Part shown: positions 7,793 to 17,059 of the stretch, piece by piece
Layout of the letters: each line of letters begins with the position of its first letter
How positions within the stretch are numbered: the stretch's first letter is position 1
Assembly: GCF_018618755.1 (NCBI RefSeq)
Contig: NZ_JACSMR010000004.1
Coordinates: 62,001-126,000, forward strand
Origin: Exiguobacterium sp. s193
Lineage (GTDB): Bacteria > Bacillota > Bacilli > Exiguobacteriales > Exiguobacteriaceae
DNA: 64,000 bases
Direction: 5' to 3'
Position numbers and translations under genes: made by a program
Notes under the pieces: model-generated
Databases searched by the model: none
Seen by the model: only the letters and a program-made list of their open reading frames with translations
What the model was told of the DNA's origin: nothing

Positions 7793-8791
7793 ATGGCGAC
7801 ACCAATCAATCAGCAAACCGATATGACACTCATCCAAGCCGTCACGGATGCATTACGAATTAAATTAGCGACTGACGACACGACGCTTGTCCTCGGCGAA
7901 GATGTCGGGAAAAACGGCGGTGTCTTCCGGGCAACGGACGGACTGCAAGCTGAATTCGGCGAAGACCGTGTCATCGACACCCCACTCAGTGAAGCGGGGA
8001 TTGTCGGGACCTCGGTCGGACTTGCCGTCAATGGCTTTAAACCGATCGTCGAAATTCAATTTCTCGGATTCATTTATCCGGCTTATGAACAAATCATGAC
8101 CCACGTCTCGCGCATTCGGATGCGGACGATGGGACGCTACAGCGTACCGATGGTCATTCGTGCGCCGTATGGTGCCGGAATCCGCGCCCCGGAAATCCAT
8201 TCGGACAGCACGGAAAGTTTATTCACCTCGATGCCAGGACTCAAGGTCGTCTGCCCTGCGACGCCTTACGATGCCAAAGGACTGTTACTTGCTGCAATCG
8301 ATGACCCCGATCCCGTTCTGTTCCTCGAATCGATGCGGAGCTATCGCGCTTTCAAGGAACCCGTTCCAAACGAAGCCTATACGATTGAAATCGGTAAAGC
8401 GCACATCGTCTCGGAAGGAACAGATGTCACGTTGATTGCTTGGGGGGGCATGGTACAAGTCGCTCAAAAAGCAGCCGCACAGGCAGAAAAACAAGGTCTT
8501 TCTTGTGAAGTGCTCGACCTGCGGACACTCTATCCGCTCGACCAAGAGACAATCGCCGCCTCCGTCCAAAAGACTGGACGGGCCGTCATCGTCCATGAGG
8601 CCCATGCGATGGGTGGTCTCGGGACAGACTTGATTGCTTTGATTAATGACACATCCTTCCTCTACTTACGGGCACCGATTGCCCGCGTGACCGGATTTGA
8701 TGTTCCCGTCCCGTTGTTCGCACTAGAGGATCACTATATTCCGACACCCGCCCGCGTACTTGAAGCGATTACGCGGACGGTCGACTTCTAA
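7793..8791 (+). CDS. 2-oxoacid dehydrogenase complex, E1 component beta subunit
   Basis: Partner of the preceding alpha subunit, 332 residues. It shows LGEDVGKNGGVFRATDGL, the conserved TPLSEAGIVGTSVGLAVNG, RAPYGAGIRAPEIHSDS, and the transketolase C-terminal domain with DLRTLYPLD and HEAHAMGGLG. Only one base separates it from the E1alpha stop, and GAGGGGGAACTAAC provides the RBS. The pair forms the alpha2beta2 decarboxylase of a bacterial BCKDH/PDH-type complex. Substrate cannot be read from sequence alone. Confidence 0.93.
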   Translation: MATPINQQTDMTLIQAVTDALRIKLATDDTTLVLGEDVGKNGGVFRATDGLQAEFGEDRVIDTPLSEAGIVGTSVGLAVNGFKPIVEIQFLGFIYPAYEQIMTHVSRIRMRTMGRYSVPMVIRAPYGAGIRAPEIHSDSTESLFTSMPGLKVVCPATPYDAKGLLLAAIDDPDPVLFLESMRSYRAFKEPVPNEAYTIEIGKAHIVSEGTDVTLIAWGGMVQVAQKAAAQAEKQGLSCEVLDLRTLYPLDQETIAASVQKTGRAVIVHEAHAMGGLGTDLIALINDTSFLYLRAPIARVTGFDVPVPLFALEDHYIPTPARVLEAITRTVDF

Positions 8792-8803
8792 GGAGCTGAG
8801 TTT

Positions 8804-10009
8804 ATGACTGAAGTGAAACTACATGATGTCGGAGAAGGCATGACGGAAGGCGAAATCGCCCATTATCTCGTCAAAATCGGTGATCATGTGACGCTTGATC
8901 AACCGGTTGTCGAAGTGTCGACCGATAAGATGGTCGCTGAACTACCGGCACCGATTTCCGGCGTCATCAAGGACATCTTAATTCCGGTTGGACAGACCGT
9001 CACAGTCGGGACGACGTTACTCTTGATTGAGTCCGGTGACGAGGAAGCGGTAACACGTGAAACCGTCACCGAGCCATCGCGTCCTGTCGTGAACACGCGA
9101 ACACCACTTGCCGTACAGACGCGCCGTGTCCTCGCGACACCATACACACGAAAAATCGCGCGCGATCACGGAATTGATATCGAAGAAGTACCCGCATCGG
9201 ACCCATCCGGACGCGTTTCGGAAGAGGATGTTTTGCAGTTCGTCGCCCGTCGAGAACCAGCATCACCTGTCCGAACTGAAGCCGTCACAACTCCTGAAAC
9301 GGTAACACCGTCAGCTACTCCGACGACGTTACCGTTTCGCGGGATTCGCAAACAGATTGCGAAGAAGATGACACAATCGCTCTTTACGATTCCTCATGTC
9401 ACGCACTTTGAAGAAATCGACATGACACGTCTCCTTGCACTGCGGGCAGAACTAAAAGCGAACGGGACACCGATTAGTGTCAACGCCTTCTTCGTCAAAG
9501 CACTTGTCGTTGCCTTAAAAGACTTCCCGGTCTTCAACGCCAAACTGGATGAAGCCCATGATCAAATCATTTTAGAGCAGGAGTACCATATCGGAATCGC
9601 GACGGAAACGGAAGATGGCTTAATCGTCCCTGTCGTCCGTCAAGCCGACCAGCTCTCACTCCGCCTGTTACATGAACAACTCGCCGGACTGCACACACGG
9701 GCGAAAACAAACGAGTTGCGGGCAAGCGACCTAAAAGCGAGCACGTTCACGATGAGTAACGTCGGACCGCTTGGCAGTACCGGTGCGACGCCCATCATCA
9801 ACTACCCGGAGACGGCCCTAATCGCTTTTCATAAAACAAAAAAACGGGCTTGCGTCGATGAAAACGATCAAATCGTCGTCCGCTCGATGATGAACGTCTC
9901 GATGTCGTTTGATCACCGCGTCGCGGACGGAGCGACGGCCGTCGCCTTCACGAATCGCTTCGCCGGTCTGATTGAACAACCGACTACTTTATTAATGGAG
10001 TTGATTTAA
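8804..10009 (+). CDS. 2-oxoacid dehydrogenase complex, E2 dihydrolipoyl acyltransferase
   Basis: 401-residue core enzyme with a single lipoyl domain (lipoylated Lys42 in STDKMVAELPAP), an alanine/proline-poor linker, a peripheral subunit-binding domain at about residues 102-138 (ATPYTRKIARDHGIDIEEV...GRVSEEDVLQF), and the acyltransferase domain with the catalytic HRVADG (His about residue 371). It moves the acyl group from E1 to CoA. The RBS is AAGGAGCTGAGTTT. One lipoyl domain is the usual number for BCKDH-type Firmicutes E2. Only the E1/E2 architecture is certain; acyl specificity, possibly phenylacetyl, is a context-based guess. Confidence 0.93.
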   Translation: MTEVKLHDVGEGMTEGEIAHYLVKIGDHVTLDQPVVEVSTDKMVAELPAPISGVIKDILIPVGQTVTVGTTLLLIESGDEEAVTRETVTEPSRPVVNTRTPLAVQTRRVLATPYTRKIARDHGIDIEEVPASDPSGRVSEEDVLQFVARREPASPVRTEAVTTPETVTPSATPTTLPFRGIRKQIAKKMTQSLFTIPHVTHFEEIDMTRLLALRAELKANGTPISVNAFFVKALVVALKDFPVFNAKLDEAHDQIILEQEYHIGIATETEDGLIVPVVRQADQLSLRLLHEQLAGLHTRAKTNELRASDLKASTFTMSNVGPLGSTGATPIINYPETALIAFHKTKKRACVDENDQIVVRSMMNVSMSFDHRVADGATAVAFTNRFAGLIEQPTTLLMELI

Positions 10010-11413
10010 ATGGTCGTAGGAGAACTGACACAAGAGCGTGACCTCCTCATTCTCGGAGGTGGACCGGCTGGTTACACAGCTGCGATTCGGGCGAAACAGC
10101 TTGGACGCGACGTCACATTGATTGAACGGGAACGTCTTGGCGGAACATGCTTGAACGTCGGATGTATTCCGTCGAAAGTATTGGCGCATGCTGCGCAGGA
10201 GCGGACACGTCTCTCACACTTGACGGCACTCGGCTTTTCCATCGAAACGACACATGATTTCGGCCAGTTAGCAAACTACCGGGATCAAGTCGTGACGAAG
10301 CTGCGCCAAGGCGTCGAAGCGCTTTGTAAAGCAAATGATATTGAATACGTGACCGGGTCTGCGTCCTTCCTCTCAGACGACCGGATCGGTGTCGAACAAG
10401 GACATCAGTTCGATACGTATCGTTTTCAAGATATCGTGATCGCAACAGGCAGCCACTCCATCCGAGAAGAATCATCCGTTCTCTTGAACGCGGAACAACT
10501 GTATCAATTACAAGAGTTACCGGGTAGCCTGATCATCCTCGGGAACGATTACATCGCGATTGAAGCGGCGATGAGTTTTCAAGCGCTCGGGACAGACGTG
10601 ACGTTGATTGCTGACGGCTTCGAGCTCGACACAAGTCTCGAAAAAGAATTGAAGCGTACGTTCAAAAAACAAAAAATCACACTTGTCAGCGGCACCGTGA
10701 CAACAATTGCACCGACGGATACTCATGTCGACGTCACAATCGTAAAGGCAGAACAAGAAAAAACCGTCCAGGCCAGTTACCTCTTCCACTCGTTGCCACG
10801 CGTAGCGAATACACTTGATTTAGGTGTCGACCGGCTTGGTTTGACGTTAAACGAGGATGCAACACTTGTCGTAGATGCGCTTGGCCGAACAAACTTCCCC
10901 CATATTTATGCGATTGGTGACGTAACACCTGGTCCACAACTCGCGACGCGAGCCATCCATGAAGCAAAACGGACGGCGGAACATCTCGGTGGCGCCTCAC
11001 CTGATACGACGATTCCTTACTTCCCGACAATCATCCGGGCACTTCCACCAATTGCCGCAATCGGTCTGACGGAACAAGCGGCGACTGACGCCGGTCACAC
11101 GGTGCAAGTCGGACAGTTCCCATTGACGGCAAACGGGGCAAGTAGCATCGATGCGGGCAGTGGCTTCATCAAGGTCATCTCGGACGCGAAGACATCACTG
11201 ATTTTAGGCATTCATATGATTGGGGACGGTGCCCTGGAACTCGCCGGTACGTTTGCGCTTGCACTGGAAATGGCCGCAAAACAAGAGGATTTACGTTTTC
11301 CGGTCCAAGCACACCCGAGTCGCAACGAAGCGTTGACGGAAGCACTCGAAGCACTGGTCGGGCAAGCAATCCACCTTCCCCCGCGTCAGCAAGCCGTCTT
11401 CTCGAACACGTAA
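10010..11413 (+). CDS. Dihydrolipoyl dehydrogenase (E3)
   Basis: 467-residue FAD/NAD flavoprotein that reoxidises the E2 lipoamide. The FAD motif is LILGGGPAGYTAAIRAKQLG, and the redox disulfide is Cys47-Cys52 in GGTCLNVGCIPSK. The second FAD segment reads IYAIGDVTPGPQLATRA. The C-terminal catalytic His/Glu are kept as HPSRNEA, with the usual HPxxxE spacing but not the common HPTLSE wording. The start ATG directly abuts the E2 stop, with a GGAG nine bases upstream inside the E2 end. A dedicated E3 within the cluster suggests a self-contained complex rather than sharing the housekeeping E3. Confidence 0.93.
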   Translation: MVVGELTQERDLLILGGGPAGYTAAIRAKQLGRDVTLIERERLGGTCLNVGCIPSKVLAHAAQERTRLSHLTALGFSIETTHDFGQLANYRDQVVTKLRQGVEALCKANDIEYVTGSASFLSDDRIGVEQGHQFDTYRFQDIVIATGSHSIREESSVLLNAEQLYQLQELPGSLIILGNDYIAIEAAMSFQALGTDVTLIADGFELDTSLEKELKRTFKKQKITLVSGTVTTIAPTDTHVDVTIVKAEQEKTVQASYLFHSLPRVANTLDLGVDRLGLTLNEDATLVVDALGRTNFPHIYAIGDVTPGPQLATRAIHEAKRTAEHLGGASPDTTIPYFPTIIRALPPIAAIGLTEQAATDAGHTVQVGQFPLTANGASSIDAGSGFIKVISDAKTSLILGIHMIGDGALELAGTFALALEMAAKQEDLRFPVQAHPSRNEALTEALEALVGQAIHLPPRQQAVFSNT

Positions 11414-11446
11414 CCATACTACTTGTTTTTGAAGGAGCAACGCCCG

Positions 11447-11962
11447 ATGGAACTTTACTTCACGAAACTCGAATGGGAGCACCATTGCTTTCCGATTGCC
11501 GCGACGTCGAATGGTCTCTGTTATGTCGGTGCGTTTGACGAACCGTCCGAACTCTTTGAGGACTGGAAACGAAAGCATCTCCCACGGGCTGAAGTCTTAA
11601 TTGACGATTCAAGAATCAATCCGCATCGGGAGCAACTGCTCGGTTATTTGCAGGGAGAGCGGACGACCTTTACACTGCCGCTTCACCCGATTGGGACACC
11701 ATTCCAGCTCGATGTCTGGCAAGCCTTACAAGCTGTTCCATATGGGAATACGGCAACGTATTCAGAGGTGGCAGCGGCCGTCGCACGCCCTCGCGCCATC
11801 CGGGCAGTCGGAACGGCAATCGGGAAAAATCGGTTGCTGTTAGTCATCCCCTGTCACCGGATCGTCGGCAAGAATGGTGATTTGATTGGCTACTGGGGTG
11901 GATTGAACATGAAACGCCGCTTGCTTGCCTTAGAGCAAGAAGTCCGTCCGAATACGATGTAA
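11447..11962 (+). CDS. ogt: Methylated-DNA--protein-cysteine methyltransferase
   Basis: Suicide repair protein of 171 residues that transfers alkyl groups from O6-alkylguanine to its own Cys136 in the active-site motif IPCHRIV. The helix-turn-helix DNA-reading region ARPRAIRAVGTAIGKNRL precedes it, and the C-terminus YWGGLNMKRRLLALE is typical. The start is ATG 11447 after GAAGGAG; the ATG at 11423 is not supported. It lies 33 bases after the E3 gene on the same strand and is closed by a strong terminator, so it may be read through from the catabolic operon although its function is unrelated. Confidence 0.93.
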   Translation: MELYFTKLEWEHHCFPIAATSNGLCYVGAFDEPSELFEDWKRKHLPRAEVLIDDSRINPHREQLLGYLQGERTTFTLPLHPIGTPFQLDVWQALQAVPYGNTATYSEVAAAVARPRAIRAVGTAIGKNRLLLVIPCHRIVGKNGDLIGYWGGLNMKRRLLALEQEVRPNTM

Positions 11963-11965
11963 TCG

Positions 11966-12015
11966 AAAACCCGAGCGACTCCGTTTTCTAACAAGAAACG
12001 GAACGCTCGGGTTTT
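11966..12015 (+). terminator. Rho-independent terminator after ogt
   Basis: Inverted repeat AAAACCCGAGCG (11966-11977) and CGCTCGGGTTTT (12004-12015), with a further internal pairing (CCGTTTCT/AGAAACGG). Ends the aromatic operon. Confidence 0.85.
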
Positions 12016-12045
12016 ATCGTAGACACGGCGTTCATTACGTCGTGG

Positions 12046-12320
12046 TTGATGAACAATCAGCCTTTTGTTCATATGTGTTTCTCGGTTGAGGCATGAGTCA
12101 TCGAGAGCAAGACAAGCTGAAGATCAACGCGGTTGTTGCTTTTCATGCGAGACTTCGTTTTCCACGGGCGGAAGGCGAGCCTCCTTGTCACTACGTTCCT
12201 CGGGGGTCTCACCTATTCCGCTGTTCCCGCAGGAGTCTCCGTCTCGCATGAGAATCAACGGATGATACCTGCTTCAGCATGTTCATCAAAAGAATATAAA
12301 GATGAACAGCGGATGACTCA
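12046..12320. repeat. Dispersed Bacillales-type structured repeat with nested inverted repeats (type 2)
   Basis: Fills the gap between ogt and galM. The core has inverted ends CATGCGAGAC (12144-12153) and GTCTCGCATG (12241-12250), extended outward by imperfect pairing (CGGTTGTTGC with a CAACGG-containing arm), then GCTGAAG/CTTCAGC and GAGTCATC/GATGACTC further out. Inside are CGGGCGGAAGGCGAGCC and TTCCCGCAGGAGTCTCC. These core words resemble the type-1 repeats at 25.1, 50.8 and 57.5 kb. No ORF is convincing here. From memory, similar sequences recur in many Bacillales genomes; that needs a search. Confidence 0.6.
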
Positions 12321-12345
12321 AACGAGGGACGTCACCCCTATGGAA

Positions 12346-13368
12346 TCAGTTTACATCACTAACCCCAAACCGATACGTCGTCTCCCACTGGTACGTCGCA
12401 CCCGGTTCGACAAAAATCGATGGAAAACGTGATTCATTGACAGCATTCGGATGGAATTGTGTCTCAAGACAAAGACCGAGCGACGGACGGGACGGGACAC
12501 CGCGAACCGTATAGTCGGTCAAGAGTTGTGTTCCCGTATATAAGACGACGACCGGCTGATTCGTCGTCACCTGTAACGTTCGTCCTGATACTGGATCAAT
12601 GAGTTGCGCTCTCCCTTCGTCTAAGACGAACGGATGATCATAACCATTCCCGGCATTGACCGTCTCCTCACTTTCCGATTCAGCGCCACTGCGAATCGAC
12701 CGCCCGTTCCGGAAATCAAGGACCGTTCCATCGACCGGACGAAATTCCCCCGTCGGTAGCAGGTCGGGCCCGACCGGTAGATAGGTCGAACTCGGTAACG
12801 TCAACTGATGATCCAGAATATCGCGTTGTAAGTTACCGGACAGGTTCCAGTACGTATGATTCGTCACGTTCAGTGGTGTCGTCTGATCCGTCGTTGCTTC
12901 AATCGACAACGTCAATGCCGTCCCGTTTAGCCGGTAGATGACATCCACCGTCACGTCCCCGGGATATCCTTCGCAACCATCCGGACTGAGCGTCCGTAAG
13001 TGCAACAGTTGTTCTGTTGCTTCGATGATATCAAAGAATACTTGATCGAAGCCGTGCGTGCCGCCATGTAAGTGATTCGTTCCGTCATTTGCCGCAAGGT
13101 GATAAGTTTGTTCAGCAATCGAAAAGCAAGCTTGCCCAATCCGTCCTGCGACCCGACCGACGATTGCTCCGAAATATGGCGAATGTTTTTTATATGCAGC
13201 GAGTGTATCGAATCCAAGCACGACACTCTCCAGCTTGCCCGTGCGATCTTTGACCCGGACGTCGTTGATGATGCCACCGTAATTCCAAATCTCGACTTCC
13301 ATGTCCGGTTGCATCAAGCGATGCCGGACGAGCCGTGCTTCTTCTGTTGGATGTGTCTCGTGCATCAT
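12346..13368 (-). CDS. galM: Aldose 1-epimerase (galactose mutarotase)
   Basis: Converts beta- to alpha-D-galactose so galactokinase can use it, the first Leloir step. 340 residues with family motifs: the catalytic histidine segment NDGTNHLHGGTHGFDQ (about residues 94-109), NVTNHTYWNLSG (second histidine), and the C-terminal LCLETQFHPNAVN, whose Glu is the general base. The start ATG 13368 overlaps the galT stop (ATGA), a translationally coupled arrangement; ATG 13365 is an alternative. Last gene of the galactoside operon. Confidence 0.94.
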   Translation of the reverse strand: MMHETHPTEEARLVRHRLMQPDMEVEIWNYGGIINDVRVKDRTGKLESVVLGFDTLAAYKKHSPYFGAIVGRVAGRIGQACFSIAEQTYHLAANDGTNHLHGGTHGFDQVFFDIIEATEQLLHLRTLSPDGCEGYPGDVTVDVIYRLNGTALTLSIEATTDQTTPLNVTNHTYWNLSGNLQRDILDHQLTLPSSTYLPVGPDLLPTGEFRPVDGTVLDFRNGRSIRSGAESESEETVNAGNGYDHPFVLDEGRAQLIDPVSGRTLQVTTNQPVVVLYTGTQLLTDYTVRGVPSRPSLGLCLETQFHPNAVNESRFPSIFVEPGATYQWETTYRFGVSDVN

Positions 13369-14861
13369 CGCCGGTCACCTGCCACTTGACGTGTCACTGT
13401 CTGCAAGAACTTGGCAAGTCCTGCTTGACCTGCCTCCGTCTGTTTGAAGACACCACAGTCTTCGAGTCCACGGACGAATTTCTCGGCCACGGCTTGTTCG
13501 ACGTAAGATGTGACCGGTTGACCGGTGTACTGTTGCTTCAACTCTTCTGCCCAAGCCCGGTGTGACGGTAGGACGTCCGTTGTTTCGCCGACGATGAACT
13601 GTTCGACTTGTTTTAGTTCTTCGAGCAACCGGGCCGGCAGGACGGCGAGTCCCATCACTTCAATCAAACCGATGTTTTCCCGCTTGATGTGATGAATGTC
13701 GGCGTGCGTATGGAAAATACCATCCGGATGTTCATCAGACGTCCGATTGTTTCGTAAGACGAGATCGAGTTCATAGTTGCCGTTTCGCATCCGGGCGATT
13801 GGTGTCACCGTGTTATGGCGGACGCCGTCCGTCATCGCGATGATGTCTTGATTGACATCACTGTAGGTCAACCACGTCGTATAGACCTCATCGGCAGCAG
13901 CAAGTAACTGCTGACGATCCTTACTGCTCAAGCGGATGACGCTGAGCGGCCAGTGTAAGGTTTGCCCAGTGACATCCGGTTGTTGCGGCAAGTCGAACCG
14001 GCTTTGAATCGTTGCCCGGTCCATCGCGAACTCATAACGCCCGCCTTGATAGTGGTCATGCGTCAAAATCGAACCGCCGACGATTGGTAAATCAGCATTT
14101 GACCCTGCAAAATAATGCGGGAATTGATCGACGAACTCAAGTAATCGTTCAAAGGCGGCGCGGTTGATTACCATATCGCGATGCGTCTGCGACAAAATGA
14201 TACTGTGCTCGTTGTAATAGACGTAGGGCGAATACTGTAATGCCCAATCCTCACCTTGGAGCGTCAACGGAACAATCCGGTGGTTCGCCCGAGCCGGATG
14301 GTTGCTGCGTCCGGCATATCCGACGTTCTCGACACAAAGCAAACACGTCGGATAGGTCGATGCTGAGACGGGTTCTGTCCGGGCGGCCGCGATTTCACGT
14401 GGATCTTTTTCTGGTTTCGACAAGTTGATCGTAATGTCGATTTCTCCATACGCCGTCGCTGCTTTGTACTGGATATTTTTTGCGATTCGTGTCGTTTGAA
14501 TATAGTTACTCGCCTGACTGAGTTGATAAAAGTAATCGGTCGCCCGAATCGGATCTTCTTCATACAGCTGGTTGAATGTTTTCGTAATCGTTGAAGGACG
14601 ATCGACGAACACATCCATCAATTCAGCCGCCAGGCGCTCTTTTTCGTCGAGACGTGCTGCAAGCCGTCCGGACGCAATCATCGCTTCGACAAGTGAATCC
14701 AGAATCTCCGGAATCGCTTTCGGACTGACGGGACCCGGATTGGTATACTCGGTTTGACCGAGCAAAGCTAGAATCCGGTTCCGGGCGTATACTTCATCTT
14801 CAGCGTCAATCAACTGCTCAGCAATCGCTTGCTCCATCAATCGTTTGATGTCTTCATTCAT
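13365..14861 (-). CDS. galT: UDP-glucose--hexose-1-phosphate uridylyltransferase (type 2 GalT)
   Basis: Exchanges UMP between UDP-glucose and galactose-1-phosphate. About 498 residues, the length of the Firmicutes GalT class II rather than the ~350-residue E. coli type. It has the class II segment GGSILTHDHYQGGRYEFAMD and NPTCLLCVENVGY-like cysteines (PTCLLCVENVGYAGR). The start is ATG 14861 with AGGAGAG upstream; a longer frame from 14993 overlaps the galE 3' end and lacks an RBS. Lies 31 bases after galE. Confidence 0.94.
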   Translation of the reverse strand: MNEDIKRLMEQAIAEQLIDAEDEVYARNRILALLGQTEYTNPGPVSPKAIPEILDSLVEAMIASGRLAARLDEKERLAAELMDVFVDRPSTITKTFNQLYEEDPIRATDYFYQLSQASNYIQTTRIAKNIQYKAATAYGEIDITINLSKPEKDPREIAAARTEPVSASTYPTCLLCVENVGYAGRSNHPARANHRIVPLTLQGEDWALQYSPYVYYNEHSIILSQTHRDMVINRAAFERLLEFVDQFPHYFAGSNADLPIVGGSILTHDHYQGGRYEFAMDRATIQSRFDLPQQPDVTGQTLHWPLSVIRLSSKDRQQLLAAADEVYTTWLTYSDVNQDIIAMTDGVRHNTVTPIARMRNGNYELDLVLRNNRTSDEHPDGIFHTHADIHHIKRENIGLIEVMGLAVLPARLLEELKQVEQFIVGETTDVLPSHRAWAEELKQQYTGQPVTSYVEQAVAEKFVRGLEDCGVFKQTEAGQAGLAKFLQTVTRQVAGDRR

Positions 14862-14892
14862 CGCCTTCACTCTCCTCAATCCATTCTCTCTC

Positions 14893-15885
14893 TTATGTTG
14901 TCTGATAGCCGTTCGGACGGCGTTCGTGCCAGTTCCAGGCATCGTGAATGATTTGGTCGATATCCGTCCGGCTCGGGGACCAGCCGAGAACACGTTTTGC
15001 TTTTTCTGATCCTGCGATTAACGTACTCGGGTCACCGGCACGTCTAGCGACGACTTGCTCCGGAATCGGATGTTTTGTCACCCGGCGCGCCGCCTCAATG
15101 ATTTCGCGGACGGAAAACCCGTGACTCGAGCCGAGGTTAAAGACGTCACTCGCATGTCCTTGTCGCAAGTAATCGAGTGCGAGGACATGGGCTTCAATCA
15201 AATCTTCGACGTGAATGTAATCCCGGATGCAGGTCCCGTCTGGCGTCGCGTAGTCGTCCCCATAAATTGCAATGACGGGACGCTGGCTGTTTGCGACTTC
15301 AAGGACAAGTGGAACAAGATGAGTCTCGGGTGTATGGTCTTCCCCGATTTCTCCCGTCGCCCGTGCACCGGCGACGTTGAAATAACGTAGTGCGACGTAA
15401 CGGAGACCGTGTGCTTGTTCGCACCATTTCATCATCTTCTCCATCATCAACTTCGTTTCGCCATACGTATTGGTCGGGTTCGTCCGTGCCGTCTCGAGAA
15501 TCGGCATCGTTTCTTGTTCGCCGTAGGTCGCAGCCGTCGAGGAGAACACGATTTGTTTGATGTCATGCGCGACCATTGCTTCAAGTAAGACTTCTGTTCC
15601 GTAGACGTTATTATTGAAATACTTTAACGGCTGTTCCATCGACTCCCCGACTAACGAAAAGGCGGCGAAGTGAACGACCTGTTCCATCGTCTCTTCCGTA
15701 AAGACACGGTCGAGGAACGACCGGTCGCGGATATCCCCTTCGTACAATCGGGCTTGCGGATGGACTGCTGCTTTGTGACCGGCTTGCAAATGATCGATGA
15801 CGACGACATCTTTTCCGGCATCAATCAACTGATAGACGGCGTGAGAACCGATGTAGCCGGCTCCACCAACAACTAGTACTGCCAT
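14893..15885 (-). CDS. galE: UDP-glucose 4-epimerase
   Basis: 330-residue short-chain dehydrogenase/reductase that regenerates UDP-glucose from UDP-galactose. The NAD-binding motif is VVGGAGYIGSHAVYQL at the N-terminus. The catalytic Ser/Tyr/Lys set includes SSTAATYG and NTYGETK. The start is ATG 15885 with GGGAGGT upstream, immediately after the galK stop, rather than the long open frame to 16053. Substrate-loop residues ARATGEIGEDH are typical of GalE. Confidence 0.95.
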   Translation of the reverse strand: MAVLVVGGAGYIGSHAVYQLIDAGKDVVVIDHLQAGHKAAVHPQARLYEGDIRDRSFLDRVFTEETMEQVVHFAAFSLVGESMEQPLKYFNNNVYGTEVLLEAMVAHDIKQIVFSSTAATYGEQETMPILETARTNPTNTYGETKLMMEKMMKWCEQAHGLRYVALRYFNVAGARATGEIGEDHTPETHLVPLVLEVANSQRPVIAIYGDDYATPDGTCIRDYIHVEDLIEAHVLALDYLRQGHASDVFNLGSSHGFSVREIIEAARRVTKHPIPEQVVARRAGDPSTLIAGSEKAKRVLGWSPSRTDIDQIIHDAWNWHERRPNGYQTT

Positions 15886-15886
15886 A

Positions 15887-17059
15887 TTAGATGACCTCCC
15901 GTTCAATTTCGCGTGCCCCGTCCCCGACCGTCGCCGTGTAGAACGTTGCCGGGTATCCAATATTATTTTCATACTGCTGTCCGACTGCTTCGATGAACCG
16001 CTCGACAGTTGACGTCTCGACGATCGCGATCGCACAGCCGCCAAAACCCGCACCTGTCATCCGTGCCCCGAGGACACCGGGTTGGGACCAAGCCGCTTTC
16101 ACCAATGTATCCAGTTCACGCCCCGTCACTTCATAATCGTGTTGGAGTGACCGGTGCGACGCATTCATCAATTGACCAAATTCTTCGAGCCGCTCCGCCT
16201 GTAAGGCAGCAAGTGCCTGTAACGTCCGTTCATTTTCAGAAATCGCATGTCTTGCCCGGCGCATCAAGTGTTCGTCTTCAAGCGTGACGGTTTCGAATTC
16301 TGCCATCGACCAATCTCCGAGCGTTGCATACGGACGAATTTTCTGTAACTGTTCAAGGGCCTGTTCGCACTCTGCACGCCGCTCGTTGTATTTCGAATCG
16401 GCGAGTTCACGCCGCTTATTTGTGTTCATGATGATGATCGTGTACCCCGTCAAATCGAGCGGAGCATAGGTGTAGTCAAGCGTCTGGCAGTCAAGGAGTA
16501 ATCCTGATCCTGCCTTCCCCATCCCGATTGCAAACTGATCCATGATGCCGCTGTTGACACCGATGTAATGATTTTCGACTTGTTGACCGAATTTCACGAG
16601 TTCGACCCGGTCGAGCGATAAGTCATAGAGACGCTCGAGCATGACACCGATGACGAGTTCCAGTGAAGCGGACGAAGACAAGCCTGCCCCGTTCGGAATA
16701 TCCCCTTTAATCAAGACATCAAAGCCTGACGTAAAGTCGTGTCCGGCTTCACGTAGGACATGCACCATCCCTTTTGCATAATTCGTCCAGCCGTCCTGCA
16801 CCCGGTAGACCAAATCGTCTAATCCGACTTCGATGATGCCGTCCGACTCGAAATTAAGTGAGTAGAAGCGACAAGTCGCATCGTCGCGTTTTCGTGCGAT
16901 CGCATGTGTCCCAAGTGTTAAAGCACACGGAAACACATGACCGCCGTTATAGTCCGTGTGTTCTCCGATCAAATTGATACGGCCCGGTGCAAAAAAACGA
17001 TGAGTCGCTTCTGCACCGAACGTTTCTTCAAAGATTTGTTCTAACGTCTGGTCAGTCAT
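15887..17059 (-). CDS. galK: Galactokinase
   Basis: GHMP-family kinase, 390 residues, phosphorylating alpha-D-galactose. The galactokinase signature [18 protein letters not shown] is near residue 27, the ATP loop is [14 protein letters not shown], and the C-terminal GHMP motif is [16 protein letters not shown]. The start overlaps the GH36 stop by four bases (17056-17059), indicating coupled translation within the galactoside operon. Confidence 0.95.
   Translation of the reverse strand: MTDQTLEQIFEETFGAEATHRFFAPGRINLIGEHTDYNGGHVFPCALTLGTHAIARKRDDATCRFYSLNFESDGIIEVGLDDLVYRVQDGWTNYAKGMVHVLREAGHDFTSGFDVLIKGDIPNGAGLSSSASLELVIGVMLERLYDLSLDRVELVKFGQQVENHYIGVNSGIMDQFAIGMGKAGSGLLLDCQTLDYTYAPLDLTGYTIIIMNTNKRRELADSKYNERRAECEQALEQLQKIRPYATLGDWSMAEFETVTLEDEHLMRRARHAISENERTLQALAALQAERLEEFGQLMNASHRSLQHDYEVTGRELDTLVKAAWSQPGVLGARMTGAGFGGCAIAIVETSTVERFIEAVGQQYENNIGYPATFYTATVGDGAREIEREVI

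Noticed and set aside
6967-7809. A 280-codon open frame on the minus strand
   Set aside because: It lies antisense to the E1alpha gene, has no RBS, and its protein is unlike any family; a shadow of codon bias.
16009-16287. Plus-strand frame of ~90 codons inside galK
   Set aside because: Antisense to a clear galactokinase; no RBS or homology.
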